Part shown: piece by piece, positions 7,937 to 16,880 of the stretch
How the letters are laid out: the number at the start of each line of letters is the position of its first letter
How positions within the stretch are numbered: the first letter of the stretch is position 1
Source of the DNA: JAAFIP01 sp963775085
Lineage (GTDB): Bacteria > Pseudomonadota > Gammaproteobacteria > Burkholderiales > Burkholderiaceae_C
Assembly (NCBI GenBank): GCA_963775085.1
Contig: CAVZHO010000013.1
Location: forward strand, 1 to 59,282
Reading direction: 5' to 3'
Length of the DNA stretch: 59,282 nt
The notes under the pieces: generated by a model
Databases searched by the model: none
What the model saw: the letters and a program-made list of their open reading frames with translations, nothing else
What the model was told of the DNA's origin: nothing
Position numbers and translations under genes: made by a program

Positions 7937-10138
7937 CTAGTTGTCTACAGATGCAGGTACGCGGGCGGGAAAAGGTGTGGTGGGCAAAGCAGGTGCTGGC
8001 ACGCGCACAGGCGTTGGTGCTGAAACGACAGCGGGTGTAGACGCAGCAGCGCTAGCCGTGAGCACCGCGCTGGCCTGTGCCGCCTTTACCAAAGCCGTGG
8101 CATCTACAGGTAACAAAAAGCCCTGCGCCACCGCATTGTCGGCCGCCTTTTGCACGGCAGCGACATAGCCCTCATGCGAGCCATAGCGCGCTTGCAACGA
8201 GGGGCGCGGGTCGTTGCTGGCCAGGCGCTCGGCCTCGGTGCGGGCAAAGGGAATCATGCCACCGGCGTAGTTGCAGATTTGGTCTTTGTGAAAGCCGCTG
8301 GCAGTGACGTTCCAGCCCAGGTAGGTGCCCAGAGGAGCGCCCAGCAGCACCACAGGTACGCCGCCCAGCTCGTTGCCGTCGGCATCTACCTTGGGGGCCA
8401 GCATGCGAAGCACCTGCTTGATGCGCGGTGGCGCGTTAGACGCAATGCCCGAGCCATCTTGCGCATTGAACTGGGGGCCCCAGTCGTAGTCGTGCACGGG
8501 CATGATGAAGTCGGCCTCGGGCACGCTGGCACGCAAGCCCGGCAGATTGGGCATGCCCAGTGCGGCCTTGTTAGCGGGGGCCAGCAGGCCAGCGGATAGC
8601 GTGGGGTAGCGGCTGGCTGGCGGCGTTTTGCCCTGCATGACCCAGTTGCGAAAGTGCACACGGATGGCGTTGACGGTTTGTGTGTGCGGCACCGGGTTAG
8701 CGGGCAGCAGGGCAGGGCCAAAGTTGTTGCCGGGGCAGGCGAGACCCGGTTTTGGTAGGCCCACGCCAGGCAGGCTGGTGTCAAAGCCACCTACGCCGCC
8801 GTTGTGGTTGCTGCTGGCAATGTAGTAGCGGCGCACGCTGTCAGGCAGCGGCAAATCAGCCTTCCCGTCGGTGCCTACCCACTCGGGCGTGAGCTTCAGC
8901 GCCCACACCTCGGCAGAGCCAAAATGCTCCACCACTTTGGGGCAGGTCTGCGTAGCCGTGCAGCGGTCCAAGATGCCTGCGGCGGGCAGGCCACGCACCG
9001 GGTCGGGATGCGGCAGCCACCACTGCGGGCCTTCGCTGCCCGCTTGGTACAGCTCCAGCACGCCGTCGGGCTGCGCCCAGCGAAAGTTCAGCGCAATGCG
9101 CCGCCCGGCAATGATGGGCCACAGGCCGTCGTGCACTTGCGTGCCATCCTCGGCCTGGTTAAAGCCCAGGTGCAACCAGCCGCGCAGGTAGTTGCCCGAC
9201 TGCGACACGCCGCGGGTGATGCTGTGCGTGACGGCCTTGGCGATCGGGTTGGCGGTGCCGGTGTCGTCGGCAGCAGCTTTTTTGAAGAATGCGGCAACAT
9301 CTCTGAAGGCGGCAAAGCCCATGCCCAGCACATAGGGGTCGGCGGCGGTGAAGACCACTTGGTACAGGCGATTGCCATCGAAGCCGTTTTTCAGGCAAAT
9401 CTGCGTCGCATCGGGCTTGCCGGGGAAGGGGTTGGCGGCATCGCATTGGGCCCAGGCCCAGTCGGTGGGCGCGATGGCGCGTTCATCGGTCACCTCGCCG
9501 TTTTGGTTCTCGCTGCCGCGCGAAACCAGTTTGGCCTTGCTCGTGTCCAGGCTCACCGGTTTGTAGGGCACCGGATTGGTCTGCACCCACAGCGCTTGTG
9601 ATGCAGGGCCGGAGCGGTTGACGATGCGGCCCAGCACCTCGCCGGTAACTGGCGCACCGCCCGGCCCGCGCGCCACCGGTACCTGTAAAAACTGCATGCC
9701 CGCTGCGCTGGCCTTGGGCCGCACGGCGGTAGCGCCGCTGTTGTCGCCCTGCCAGGCACTGGCCAGCAGGATGTCGCCAAACGCCTGCTCCTGCGGCGCA
9801 AACGGGAACACGCGGCCCCGGTTGGGCACGTCGTGCCACAGCAGGCCGCTGGCCTTGGCCATGTCCACGGGCTTAACGATGACAAAGCTGGACACATAGC
9901 GCGCCTTGCCATCGGCATCCAGGCCCAGCGTAATGTCCTGGATGATGGCGTTGCCCGCCAGCTTGGGATCGAGCTCGCCAAAGGCGCGGCCGGCCACTTG
10001 TTCGTAGGCGGTGCTGCCTGCGGCGGCGGGCAGGGGGATGGTCTCGTCGATCACGATGCGCGTCACGCGGGCTTGGGTGGACGCGCACAGCACCAGTGTG
10101 AGGGCGCTGGCAGTGGCCAGCAGAGGCAATATCTTCAT
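7937..10138 (-). CDS. large secreted alpha/beta hydrolase-domain protein
   Basis: A 733-residue protein starting at ATG 10138 (MKILPLLATASALTLVLCAS), which has GGAG eight bases upstream and a clean signal peptide; the longer frame to 10261 is rejected for lacking one. It resembles the Abhydrolase_10-type proteins: HDVPNRGRVF near residue 120, then GVSQSGNYLRGWLHLGFNQ with a GxSxG-like nucleophile, and late His-containing segments. The last ~55 residues are Ala/Pro/Val-rich low complexity (SAAASTPAVVSAPTPVR). It is co-oriented with the MetX-like hydrolase 11 bp downstream. The substrate is unknown; secreted polyester or lipid hydrolysis is a guess. Confidence 0.7.
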   Translation of the reverse strand: MKILPLLATASALTLVLCASTQARVTRIVIDETIPLPAAAGSTAYEQVAGRAFGELDPKLAGNAIIQDITLGLDADGKARYVSSFVIVKPVDMAKASGLLWHDVPNRGRVFPFAPQEQAFGDILLASAWQGDNSGATAVRPKASAAGMQFLQVPVARGPGGAPVTGEVLGRIVNRSGPASQALWVQTNPVPYKPVSLDTSKAKLVSRGSENQNGEVTDERAIAPTDWAWAQCDAANPFPGKPDATQICLKNGFDGNRLYQVVFTAADPYVLGMGFAAFRDVAAFFKKAAADDTGTANPIAKAVTHSITRGVSQSGNYLRGWLHLGFNQAEDGTQVHDGLWPIIAGRRIALNFRWAQPDGVLELYQAGSEGPQWWLPHPDPVRGLPAAGILDRCTATQTCPKVVEHFGSAEVWALKLTPEWVGTDGKADLPLPDSVRRYYIASSNHNGGVGGFDTSLPGVGLPKPGLACPGNNFGPALLPANPVPHTQTVNAIRVHFRNWVMQGKTPPASRYPTLSAGLLAPANKAALGMPNLPGLRASVPEADFIMPVHDYDWGPQFNAQDGSGIASNAPPRIKQVLRMLAPKVDADGNELGGVPVVLLGAPLGTYLGWNVTASGFHKDQICNYAGGMIPFARTEAERLASNDPRPSLQARYGSHEGYVAAVQKAADNAVAQGFLLPVDATALVKAAQASAVLTASAAASTPAVVSAPTPVRVPAPALPTTPFPARVPASVDN

Positions 10139-10266
10139 GGCAGTCTCCATACGGTGTGTGCCAATGTACCTGATAGAGCGCCCGCGCCGCATAGGGCATT
10201 TGCCTAGGCAAGCAGGACAAAACGCGCACGATGTAAACTTTGGGACATCCCCACTGCCCATTTGCC

Positions 10267-11175
10267 ATGAACCGCCGCCACCTTCTCCAATTTGCCAGTG
10301 CCGCCAGCACCGCCAGCACCATCGGCGGCGCGTCCGTCTTGAGTGCTTGCAGTTTTGCGCCCGATTACAACCACAGCGACGACGAGGCCCCGCGTTTTGA
10401 TGCCAAACTGATCAAGCCCGCGCGCGTGGCCTGGGTGCTCAGCTCGGGCGGGCCGCGCGGCTTTGTGCATGTGGGCGTGCTCAAGGCGCTGGAAGAACTG
10501 GGCCTGGCCCCCGATTTGATTGTGGGCGGATCGGTCGGCGCGCTGGTGGGCGCGCTGTACGCTTGCGGTATCAGCGCAGTAGAGCTGGAGCGTATGGCGC
10601 TGGATTTGGGCGTGACCGACATGGGCCGCCTGGCCGTGATGGGTGACGGCAGGTTTGCAGGCACGCCGATTGCCCAACTCATCAACCGCGAGCTGCGTTA
10701 CCAGCCGATTGAAAAACTCGCCACCCGCTTTGCCGCTGTGGTACTAGAACGCCAAAGCCGCAAGCCCATGCTGTTTAACGCCGGTGACGGCGGCGTGGCG
10801 GTGCAAGCCAGCAGCGCGATAGAGGGCACCTTCACCCCGGTGCGCATACGCGGCGTGCAGTATGTCGATGCTGATCTGGCCGTGCCACTGCCCGTGCGTA
10901 TGGCACGCATGCTGGGTGCCGTCAAAGTGTTGGCTATCGACGCATCTGCCCATGAAGACAAAGCCCCTGAAGGCGCGCGGCGCTACCGCGATGGTGATTT
11001 GCGCAAACGCGCCCTGACCGAACCCGATGCCAAAGCCGCCAACCTCACCCTGCACCCCGACTTTGGCTACTACGTCAGCGTCAGCCGCGAGTTCCGCGAA
11101 CGTGCCATCCGCGCGGGCTACGAGCAGACCATGGCGCAAGCGGCGAAGTTGCAAGCTCTGCATGCCAAGAATTAG
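10267..11175 (+). CDS. patatin-like phospholipase, putative lipoprotein
   Basis: A 302-residue protein starting at ATG 10267 (MNRRHLLQFASAAS). The N-terminus combines an Arg-Arg signal and a lipobox LSAC (Cys28), so it is probably an exported lipoprotein. The patatin domain follows: oxyanion loop SGGPRG (60-65), nucleophile GGSVG (S89), and the Asp of the Ser-Asp dyad in VDADLAVP. These enzymes hydrolyse acyl esters of phospholipids. It is divergent from the hydrolase operon, with 128 bp between starts. A dispersed short element follows the stop. Confidence 0.85.
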   Translation: MNRRHLLQFASAASTASTIGGASVLSACSFAPDYNHSDDEAPRFDAKLIKPARVAWVLSSGGPRGFVHVGVLKALEELGLAPDLIVGGSVGALVGALYACGISAVELERMALDLGVTDMGRLAVMGDGRFAGTPIAQLINRELRYQPIEKLATRFAAVVLERQSRKPMLFNAGDGGVAVQASSAIEGTFTPVRIRGVQYVDADLAVPLPVRMARMLGAVKVLAIDASAHEDKAPEGARRYRDGDLRKRALTEPDAKAANLTLHPDFGYYVSVSREFRERAIRAGYEQTMAQAAKLQALHAKN

Positions 11176-11187
11176 TGGCAATTTAAG

Positions 11188-11235
11188 GTGCTAGCCCAAT
11201 AAAATAGGGCGTAAGCAGCTCCTGAATATATAGCG
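11188..11235 (+). repeat. dispersed short element, copy 4
   Basis: GCCCAATAAAATAGGGCG, then TAAGCAGCTCCTGAATATATAGCG. It occupies nearly all of the 60 bp between two convergent genes (patatin-like and livM), so any transcription terminator for either gene would have to lie in or beside it. Confidence 0.85.
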
Positions 11236-12312
11236 TTACGCCGACTTGTTTAACGCGGCGCGGCTACGCAGCCGCCCCACCACGCCGGTGGGAAAGTAGT
11301 ACACCGACAGTACAAACAGCAGGCCCAGCCACAGCAGCCAGCGGTCGGGCGACAGCAGCGCGGCCAGCCATGGCAGGGGCGCGGCGGCCTCGCTGCCCAG
11401 GCGCAGCAGGTCTTGCAGATAGCTTTGCGCCACCAAAAACAGCGCCGCGCCGATGGCCGCACCATACACCGTGCCCATGCCGCCAATCACCACCATCAGC
11501 AGCACGTCCATCATGATCTCAAACGACAGCGAGGTGTCCGGCCCGTTGTAGCGCAGCCAGACGGCCAGCATGGCACCGGCAGCGCAGGCAAACAGGGCCG
11601 ACAGAATGCTGGAGGTGGTGCGGTACACCACCACGCGGTAGCCAATCGCCTCGGCTCGGAATTCATTCTCGCGGATGGCTTGCAACACCCGGCCAAAGGG
11701 CGAGTTGACGATGCGCAGCAGGGCCAGCAGCAGCACCAGCGCAGCGGCAAACAGCAGGTAGTAGCACAGCAGGCGGCCATCCAGCGTTACGCCCAGCAAT
11801 GGAGTTGCGCTGAATTCAAAACTCGGTGACAGCACCTCGGGCACCTTGAAGCTCAACCCGTCTTCACCGCCGGTGATGTCCGAGAGCTGCGAGGCCAGCG
11901 TGGAGAAGGCTGAGGCCACGGCCAGCGTGATCATGGCAAAAAAGATCGCCCGCACGCGCAGCGAAAACAGCCCCACTAACAGCGCAAGTACGAATGACAG
12001 CAGCAGCGCCGCCCCCAGCCCCAGCCCCAGCGCCGCCCAGGTCGGCCCCATGCGCGTGGTGGCAATGGCAATGCCATAGGCCCCAATGCCAAAGAACATG
12101 GTGTGGGCAAAACTGACAATGCCCGTGTAGCCCAGCAGCAGGTCAAAACTGGCCACCAGCACGACAAACACCAGCACCTTGGCGGCCACGTTAAGCGCCT
12201 TGACGCCGGGGAAGATGAACGGCGCAAAGGCCAAGGCGATGAGCAGCACCACCAGCAACACCGCCAGCAGGCGGCTGCGCGGGAGGTCATGGGATAAGAG
12301 TCGGTTGAACAT
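11236..12312 (-). CDS. livM: branched-chain amino acid/amide ABC transporter permease (LivM type)
   Basis: A 358-residue integral membrane permease with about ten hydrophobic segments and the family motif region around ENEFRAEAIGYRVVVYRTTS and GGMGTVYGAAIGAALF. ATG 12312 (MFNRLLSHDLPRSRLL) is preferred over 12378, because the extension is encoded by a dispersed repeat. It is the last gene of a five-gene operon with livH, two ATPases and a binding protein. Family members import branched-chain amino acids, amides or urea; the specificity cannot be read from the permease. Confidence 0.85.
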   Translation of the reverse strand: MFNRLLSHDLPRSRLLAVLLVVLLIALAFAPFIFPGVKALNVAAKVLVFVVLVASFDLLLGYTGIVSFAHTMFFGIGAYGIAIATTRMGPTWAALGLGLGAALLLSFVLALLVGLFSLRVRAIFFAMITLAVASAFSTLASQLSDITGGEDGLSFKVPEVLSPSFEFSATPLLGVTLDGRLLCYYLLFAAALVLLLALLRIVNSPFGRVLQAIRENEFRAEAIGYRVVVYRTTSSILSALFACAAGAMLAVWLRYNGPDTSLSFEIMMDVLLMVVIGGMGTVYGAAIGAALFLVAQSYLQDLLRLGSEAAAPLPWLAALLSPDRWLLWLGLLFVLSVYYFPTGVVGRLRSRAALNKSA

Positions 12313-12319
12313 GGTGCTA

Positions 12320-12398
12320 GGCCGCCCGCCGGGCCGCCCCAAGGAAGGCCGCGCCCCCTCGGGGGGCAGCGAATACACGAAGTGATGAGCGTGGGGGC
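12320..12398 (+). repeat. GC-rich intergenic repeat between livH and livM
   Basis: Contains GGGCCGCCCCAAGGAAGGCC, then CCCCCTCGGGGGGCAGCGAA and GATGAGCGTGGGGGC. This pattern is familiar as a dispersed intergenic repeat in Comamonadaceae genomes. CCCCCTCGGGGGG forms a short strong hairpin. It splits two otherwise close operon genes, so it may tune the livM mRNA level. Confidence 0.65.
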
Positions 12399-12405
12399 AT
12401 TTTCA

Positions 12406-13389
12406 TTAGCGGTTCGCCACCGGGTACACGCCTTGTGGCCGCCACAGCAAAATGGCCACCATCAGCGCGATGTTGGAGAACAGCGCCACTTTGGGCGCCA
12501 GAAACCCGGTGTAGTTGGCCATCAGGCCCACCAGCAGCGCACCGATCAATGCACCGCCAGTCGAGCCCAGGCCGCCGATGATGATGACGATGAAGATCAG
12601 CACATTCACCTGCGCGCCCATCTGCGGCGTGACGTTTTGCTGGTACAGCCCCCACATCACCCCGCCCAGGCCGGCCAGCGCACTGCCCACCACAAACACG
12701 CCAATAAACAGGCGGCGGATGCGGTAGCCCAGCGACTCGACCATCTCTCGGTCTTGCACCCCGGCGCGAATCAGCAGGCCAATCTTGGTGCGGGTCAGCG
12801 TCCAGGCCAGCACGGCAAATACGGCGAGGCCCACCACCACCGCCAGCAGCCGGTATTTCTCAATACTGGCCTCGCCCAGCAACAGGCCGCCGCGCAAGCC
12901 CTCGGGCAGGGGCAGGGCGATCTGCGCCGGGCTCCAGATGACCTTGATGAGTTCTTCGCCAATGATCATGCCGCCCATGGTGATCAAAATCTGTTTGAGG
13001 TGCTGGCCGTACACGGGCCGCACGATGAAGCGCTCAAACACCAGGCCCACCGCGCCCGACACCGCCATGGCCACCAGCATGGCCGGGAAGATAGCCAGCA
13101 GATTGCGCCAGATATCGGGCGAGCCTGTCCAGTCGCCCATCAGGCCCAGCACCGTGGTGGCGACAAAGGCCCCGAGCGCGATAAATACGCCATGACCAAA
13201 GTTGAGCACATCCATCAAACCAAACACCAAGGTGAGACCGGAGGCGATGATGAAGATGATCATGCCCATGGCCAGGCCCGCCACCGTAAGCGTGAGCCAG
13301 GTGGAGCCCGAGCCGACCAGTGGCAGCGCCAGCAGCGCCAGTACCGGCACCAGCAGCAGCGGTTTGAAATCGAAGTCGAGCGCCTTCAT
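12406..13389 (-). CDS. livH: branched-chain amino acid/amide ABC transporter permease (LivH type)
   Basis: A 327-residue inner-membrane permease, almost entirely hydrophobic, with the conserved GLTLVFGLMDVLNFGHG segment (~51-67) and the EAA-like stretch RAGVQDREMVESLGYRIRR. A second marker is GGLGSTGGALIGALLVGL near the end. It pairs with LivM to form the membrane channel. Its start is 92 bp from the livF stop, and that gap contains a dispersed short element. Confidence 0.88.
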   Translation of the reverse strand: MKALDFDFKPLLLVPVLALLALPLVGSGSTWLTLTVAGLAMGMIIFIIASGLTLVFGLMDVLNFGHGVFIALGAFVATTVLGLMGDWTGSPDIWRNLLAIFPAMLVAMAVSGAVGLVFERFIVRPVYGQHLKQILITMGGMIIGEELIKVIWSPAQIALPLPEGLRGGLLLGEASIEKYRLLAVVVGLAVFAVLAWTLTRTKIGLLIRAGVQDREMVESLGYRIRRLFIGVFVVGSALAGLGGVMWGLYQQNVTPQMGAQVNVLIFIVIIIGGLGSTGGALIGALLVGLMANYTGFLAPKVALFSNIALMVAILLWRPQGVYPVANR

Positions 13390-13403
13390 GGGCTGACTTT
13401 CAA

Positions 13404-13472
13404 CAATAATAAAACTATGTTTTTCATAGCAGCCTACGTCCCATTCAATGGGACTACAGGCCTATTTGGCAG
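13404..13472. repeat. dispersed short element, copy 5, inside the liv operon
   Basis: ATAGCAGCCTACGTCCCATT is followed by CAATGGGACTACAGGCC. The GTCCCATT and AATGGGAC parts pair as an 8 bp stem. It sits between livF and livH, so it will be transcribed as a hairpin in the operon mRNA. Confidence 0.75.
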
Positions 13473-13480
13473 GTAAATCT

Positions 13481-14206
13481 TCATATTGCCAGTCCCAGCA
13501 AGCGGTGTTGCAGTGCGTCGTCATCGGCCAGCGCCTGCATGCTGCCCGCATGCACCACCACGCCGTTGTCCATCACGGCCACGCTGTCGCCCAGGCGCTG
13601 GGCAAAGTGCATGTTCTGCTCTACCAGCAGGATGGTGACCCCGCTGGCCTTGAGCTGCGCAAATGCGTCAATCATGTTGTTGATGATGGCGGGTGCCAAC
13701 CCCTTGCTGGGCTCGTCGACGATCAGCAACGCGCGTGGCTCGACGATGGCACGCGCCACGGCCAACATCTGCTTTTGCCCACCTGAGAGCTTGCCCGCCG
13801 GGTGATTCCAAAACTTCTCGACCGCCGGGAACAGCGTGAAAATCCATTGCAGCCGCGCCGCATCCATCTGCCCCGCGCGCTTGGCACTGCGGGCGGCCAG
13901 CAACATGTTCTCTTTGACGGTGAGGTCAGAAAAAATGCCCATGGTCTCCGGCACATAGGCAATGTTCAGCCCGGCAATCTGCGGTGTGGGCAACTGCGTG
14001 ATGTCTTGCCCGTTGAAGTCGATCCGCCCCTGGGATGCCCGCCACAGGCCCATGATGGTGCGGAGCAGGGTGCTCTTGCCCGCCCCGTTGCGCCCCAGCA
14101 GCATGGTGACCTGGCCACGTGGCACCACCAGGTCGACGCCATGCAAAATATGGTACGCACCGATGTGGGTGTGTACGCCCGATAAAGTCAGGAGGGCTTC
14201 ACTCAT
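13481..14206 (-). CDS. livF: branched-chain amino acid ABC transporter ATPase (LivF type)
   Basis: A 241-residue ABC ATPase with Walker A GRNGAGKST (~38-46), a signature in KLSGGQKQMLAVARAI, Walker B ALLIVDEPS and the switch His in LLVEQN. Length and motifs match LivF. The start ATG overlaps the stop of livG (bases 14203-14206), which suggests translational coupling. It energises import through LivHM. Confidence 0.9.
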   Translation of the reverse strand: MSEALLTLSGVHTHIGAYHILHGVDLVVPRGQVTMLLGRNGAGKSTLLRTIMGLWRASQGRIDFNGQDITQLPTPQIAGLNIAYVPETMGIFSDLTVKENMLLAARSAKRAGQMDAARLQWIFTLFPAVEKFWNHPAGKLSGGQKQMLAVARAIVEPRALLIVDEPSKGLAPAIINNMIDAFAQLKASGVTILLVEQNMHFAQRLGDSVAVMDNGVVVHAGSMQALADDDALQHRLLGLAI

Positions 14207-14967
14207 GCTGCCACCTTGCTGATGCCCAGGTAAGCTTCCTGCACGATGGGCGAGGCAATCACCGCGGAAGGCTCACCATCGGCCACCAGCGCGCCGTTGT
14301 GCAGCACGATGATGCGGTCGGCCAGCTCGCGCACCACGTCCATCTTGTGCTCTACCAGCAAGATGGTTTTGCGTTTGTCTTCCTTGAGTTTTCTAATCAG
14401 GTTCAAGATGACGGGCGCTTCGTCCTGACTCATGCCGGCGGTGGGTTCGTCAAACATCAGCACCTGGCTGTCCAGCGCCATCAGCAGGGCCACTTCCAGC
14501 TTGCGCTGGTCACCATGCGGCAGGCTGGCCACGCTGGCATGTTGCTTGTCGGCCAGCGCGACCGATTCCAGCACCTCCTGCGCACGCTGCGTCAGCACTG
14601 TGTGGTCACTCCAAATGCTCCACAGATTCAGCCCGCGCAGATGCGCCCCTGAGCGCGCCGCCTGCACCGCCAGGCGCACATTCTCCAGCACCGACAGATT
14701 AGGAAACAAATTGGTGAGCTGAAACGCCCGCCCCAGCCCCGCCCGCGTGCGCGCCGAAGGGGCCAGGCCCGCCAGGCTCTTGCCCTCCAGCAGTACCTGC
14801 CCGTTGGTCGCCTTGACCTGCCCGGAGATGAGGTTGAAATACGTCGTCTTGCCCGCTCCGTTCGGCCCGACGATGGCGGTGAGCGTGCCGGGCTGAAACG
14901 CACAACTCACCGCGTTGACGGCAATGTGCCCGCCAAACTTTACGGTGAGGTTTTTAGTTTCCAGCAC
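14203..14967 (-). CDS. livG: branched-chain amino acid ABC transporter ATPase (LivG type)
   Basis: A 254-residue ABC ATPase: Walker A GPNGAGKTT (~34-42), signature region LPHGDQRKLEVA (unusual, with Pro-His before the Gly), Walker B VLMFDEPTAGMS and LLVEHKM. The C-terminal VIASPIVQEAYLG is the LivG hallmark. It starts 3 bp after the stop of the binding-protein gene, so the operon is tightly packed here. Confidence 0.9.
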   Translation of the reverse strand: MLETKNLTVKFGGHIAVNAVSCAFQPGTLTAIVGPNGAGKTTYFNLISGQVKATNGQVLLEGKSLAGLAPSARTRAGLGRAFQLTNLFPNLSVLENVRLAVQAARSGAHLRGLNLWSIWSDHTVLTQRAQEVLESVALADKQHASVASLPHGDQRKLEVALLMALDSQVLMFDEPTAGMSQDEAPVILNLIRKLKEDKRKTILLVEHKMDVVRELADRIIVLHNGALVADGEPSAVIASPIVQEAYLGISKVAA

Positions 14968-14970
14968 CGA

Positions 14971-16170
14971 TCAGCGTTTGTTGCGAATCGGAATCTGCAT
15001 TTCTTCCGCGCGGATCTCGCGTACCAGCTCGGGCACGCCCCAGGCAAAGGCCGGGTCGACCTTGATCTTGAAGTGGTACATGCTTTGCATCGCCTGGTGG
15101 TCTTCCTTGCGGAAGGTCATGCGGCCCTTGGGGGTATCGAAGCCCATGCCTTCCATCACCTGGATCAGCATGTTGCTGGAGGTGTCGCCCCCCGAGCGTT
15201 TGAGCGCCGTCACCACCGCCATGGCGGCCGAGAAACCGCCTGCGGTAAAGAAATCAGGCGGGGCCTTGAACTGGCTGTAATGGCGGGCCACCATGGCCTC
15301 GTTGACGGCGTTTTTCGGCATGCCGAAATAGTAGTAGGCCGCGCCCTCCATGCCGGGGAACTGCTTGTAGGCCACCAGGGCGGGCAAAATATTGCCACCG
15401 GTGGCAATCTCGATGCCGTGGCGCTTCAAATCCATATCAGCAATCTTGAACGGATTGCCACCGGCCCAGATGATGAAGATCACCTTGCGACCGGGCAGGT
15501 CTTTGAGCTTGTCGATCAGGCGCTGGCCCCCAGCGGTGAAATCCGACGTAGCGGGTGGCAGGTATTCCTCATGCACCAGCTTGGCGTTTTTAATCGCCTC
15601 TTTGAAGGCCTTCACGCCGTCGCGTCCAAAGGCCGAGTCTTGCGCCATGGTGGCAATGGTGATGCCCGCCTTGTCCAGCGCGACGGCATTGGCGATCGCG
15701 TCCTGCGAGCTGTTGCGCCCGGTGCGGAAGATGTATTTATTCCACTTCTCGCCGGTGATCGAATCGGCCACGGCGGGCTCGACCAGCAAAATCTTTTTGT
15801 ACTCTTCGGCCACTGGTAGCATGGCCAGGGCGACCGGCGAGGCCGTGGGCCCAACGGCGAGGTCTACCTTGTCGTCGCCATAGGCGGCGGCCAGCAGGCT
15901 CTTGCCCAGGTCGGGCTTGCCCTGATCGTCTTTTTCTATCACGGTGATCTTTTTGCCCGCCACCATCATGGTGCCGCCGGTGGCGTAGTCCAGGCCCATC
16001 ATGAAGCCCGTCGCCGTCTGCTTGCCATAGGCCTCCAGCGGGCCGGTCTTGCTGTAGATGTGGGCGATTTTGATGTCTTTGCTTTGAGCCAAAGCCAGCG
16101 GGGACGCCAAGGTGCAAGCCAGGGCGGTGGCGATCAGCGCGGTGCGGGCGATCCAGTTTTGATATTGCAT
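14971..16170 (-). CDS. ABC transporter substrate-binding protein, LivK/amide-binding type
   Basis: A 399-residue periplasmic binding protein of the Peripla_BP_6 type. It has a signal peptide ending LASPLALAQS (cleavage near 28), then DIKIAHIYSKTGPLEAYGKQ and VGPTASPVALAMLPVAEEYK, the type-I periplasmic-binding fold. It is the first gene of the operon, so the regulatory region should be 16171-16344, shared with the divergent gene. No operator was recognised. The ligand is uncertain: branched-chain amino acids, amides or aromatic acids are possible. Confidence 0.88.
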   Translation of the reverse strand: MQYQNWIARTALIATALACTLASPLALAQSKDIKIAHIYSKTGPLEAYGKQTATGFMMGLDYATGGTMMVAGKKITVIEKDDQGKPDLGKSLLAAAYGDDKVDLAVGPTASPVALAMLPVAEEYKKILLVEPAVADSITGEKWNKYIFRTGRNSSQDAIANAVALDKAGITIATMAQDSAFGRDGVKAFKEAIKNAKLVHEEYLPPATSDFTAGGQRLIDKLKDLPGRKVIFIIWAGGNPFKIADMDLKRHGIEIATGGNILPALVAYKQFPGMEGAAYYYFGMPKNAVNEAMVARHYSQFKAPPDFFTAGGFSAAMAVVTALKRSGGDTSSNMLIQVMEGMGFDTPKGRMTFRKEDHQAMQSMYHFKIKVDPAFAWGVPELVREIRAEEMQIPIRNKR

Positions 16171-16344
16171 ATTCTCTCCTGAAGTAGTTGCTTACCCCAT
16201 GGACTATGCACTAACAAAACGCAAGGCGGTATTGGTATCAGCCCTCGATTGTGGCTGCCGGTGGGTGGGTATCGGGGCGGGTAAGGCCGATGCGAGGTAA
16301 TGCTTCACAATTGGCGGACGCTGCTGCAATCGAAAAGGTGCTCT

Positions 16345-16755
16345 ATGAAAACCACTACCATCTATTCCCAGGTCGCCAAAGCCACCTCGCGCTTTTGCGG
16401 TAAACCCGTCGTGTTTATCCTGGCGGTTGGCACCATTGCGGTGTGGATCGTCACCGGGCCGCTGTTTGGCTTTAGCGACACCTGGCAGTTGGTAATCAAC
16501 ACCGCCACCACCATCATTACCTTTTTGATGGTGTTTTTGATCCAGAACACGCAAAACCGCGACACCGAGGCGATTCAGATCAAGCTGGACGAACTGATAC
16601 GCGCCACACAGGGCGCGCACAACGCGCTGCTGGACCTGGAGGAGCTGGAGGAAGCACAGCTCGATGCCTTCCGCGCCAAATACGAGGCACTGGCACGGGA
16701 CGCGCGGCGCAAGATTGGCACGGGTGGTGCGGATACGGGAACGCCCGAGGCCTGA
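16345..16755 (+). CDS. low-affinity iron permease-like membrane protein
   Basis: A 136-residue protein with two membrane segments (about 17-35 and 42-62), resembling the low-affinity iron permease family: FCGKPVVFILAVGTIAVW, then FLMVFLIQNTQNRDTEAIQIK, followed by an acidic, probably helical tail (LDLEELEEAQLDAFR). ATG 16345 is chosen because AAAGGTG precedes it; the frame could begin at 16300. The name is conventional. Iron transport has not been shown for most bacterial members, so the function is open. Confidence 0.8.
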   Translation: MKTTTIYSQVAKATSRFCGKPVVFILAVGTIAVWIVTGPLFGFSDTWQLVINTATTIITFLMVFLIQNTQNRDTEAIQIKLDELIRATQGAHNALLDLEELEEAQLDAFRAKYEALARDARRKIGTGGADTGTPEA

Positions 16756-16802
16756 ACACCTTCCAGGGCGAAAAATATTGGCAAAATATGCCGATAGTCC
16801 TT

Positions 16803-16843
16803 GATGGCAGGGCGTAAGTAGCTATTTTAAATATAGCAAAAAA
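16803..16843 (+). repeat. dispersed short element, copy 6
   Basis: GCAGGGCGTAAGTAGCTATT, then TTAAATATAGCAAA. It lies between two convergent genes (iron permease-like and creatininase family), as at 11188, 26996 and 54040. Confidence 0.75.
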
Positions 16844-16880
16844 TTGCGTTTGCGGCACATGCCGCACAGCCCAATCGGCA

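Noticed and set aside
12382..13476. 364-codon open frame opposite livH
   Set aside because: Antisense to a well-supported permease, His/Gln-rich, no recognisable features.
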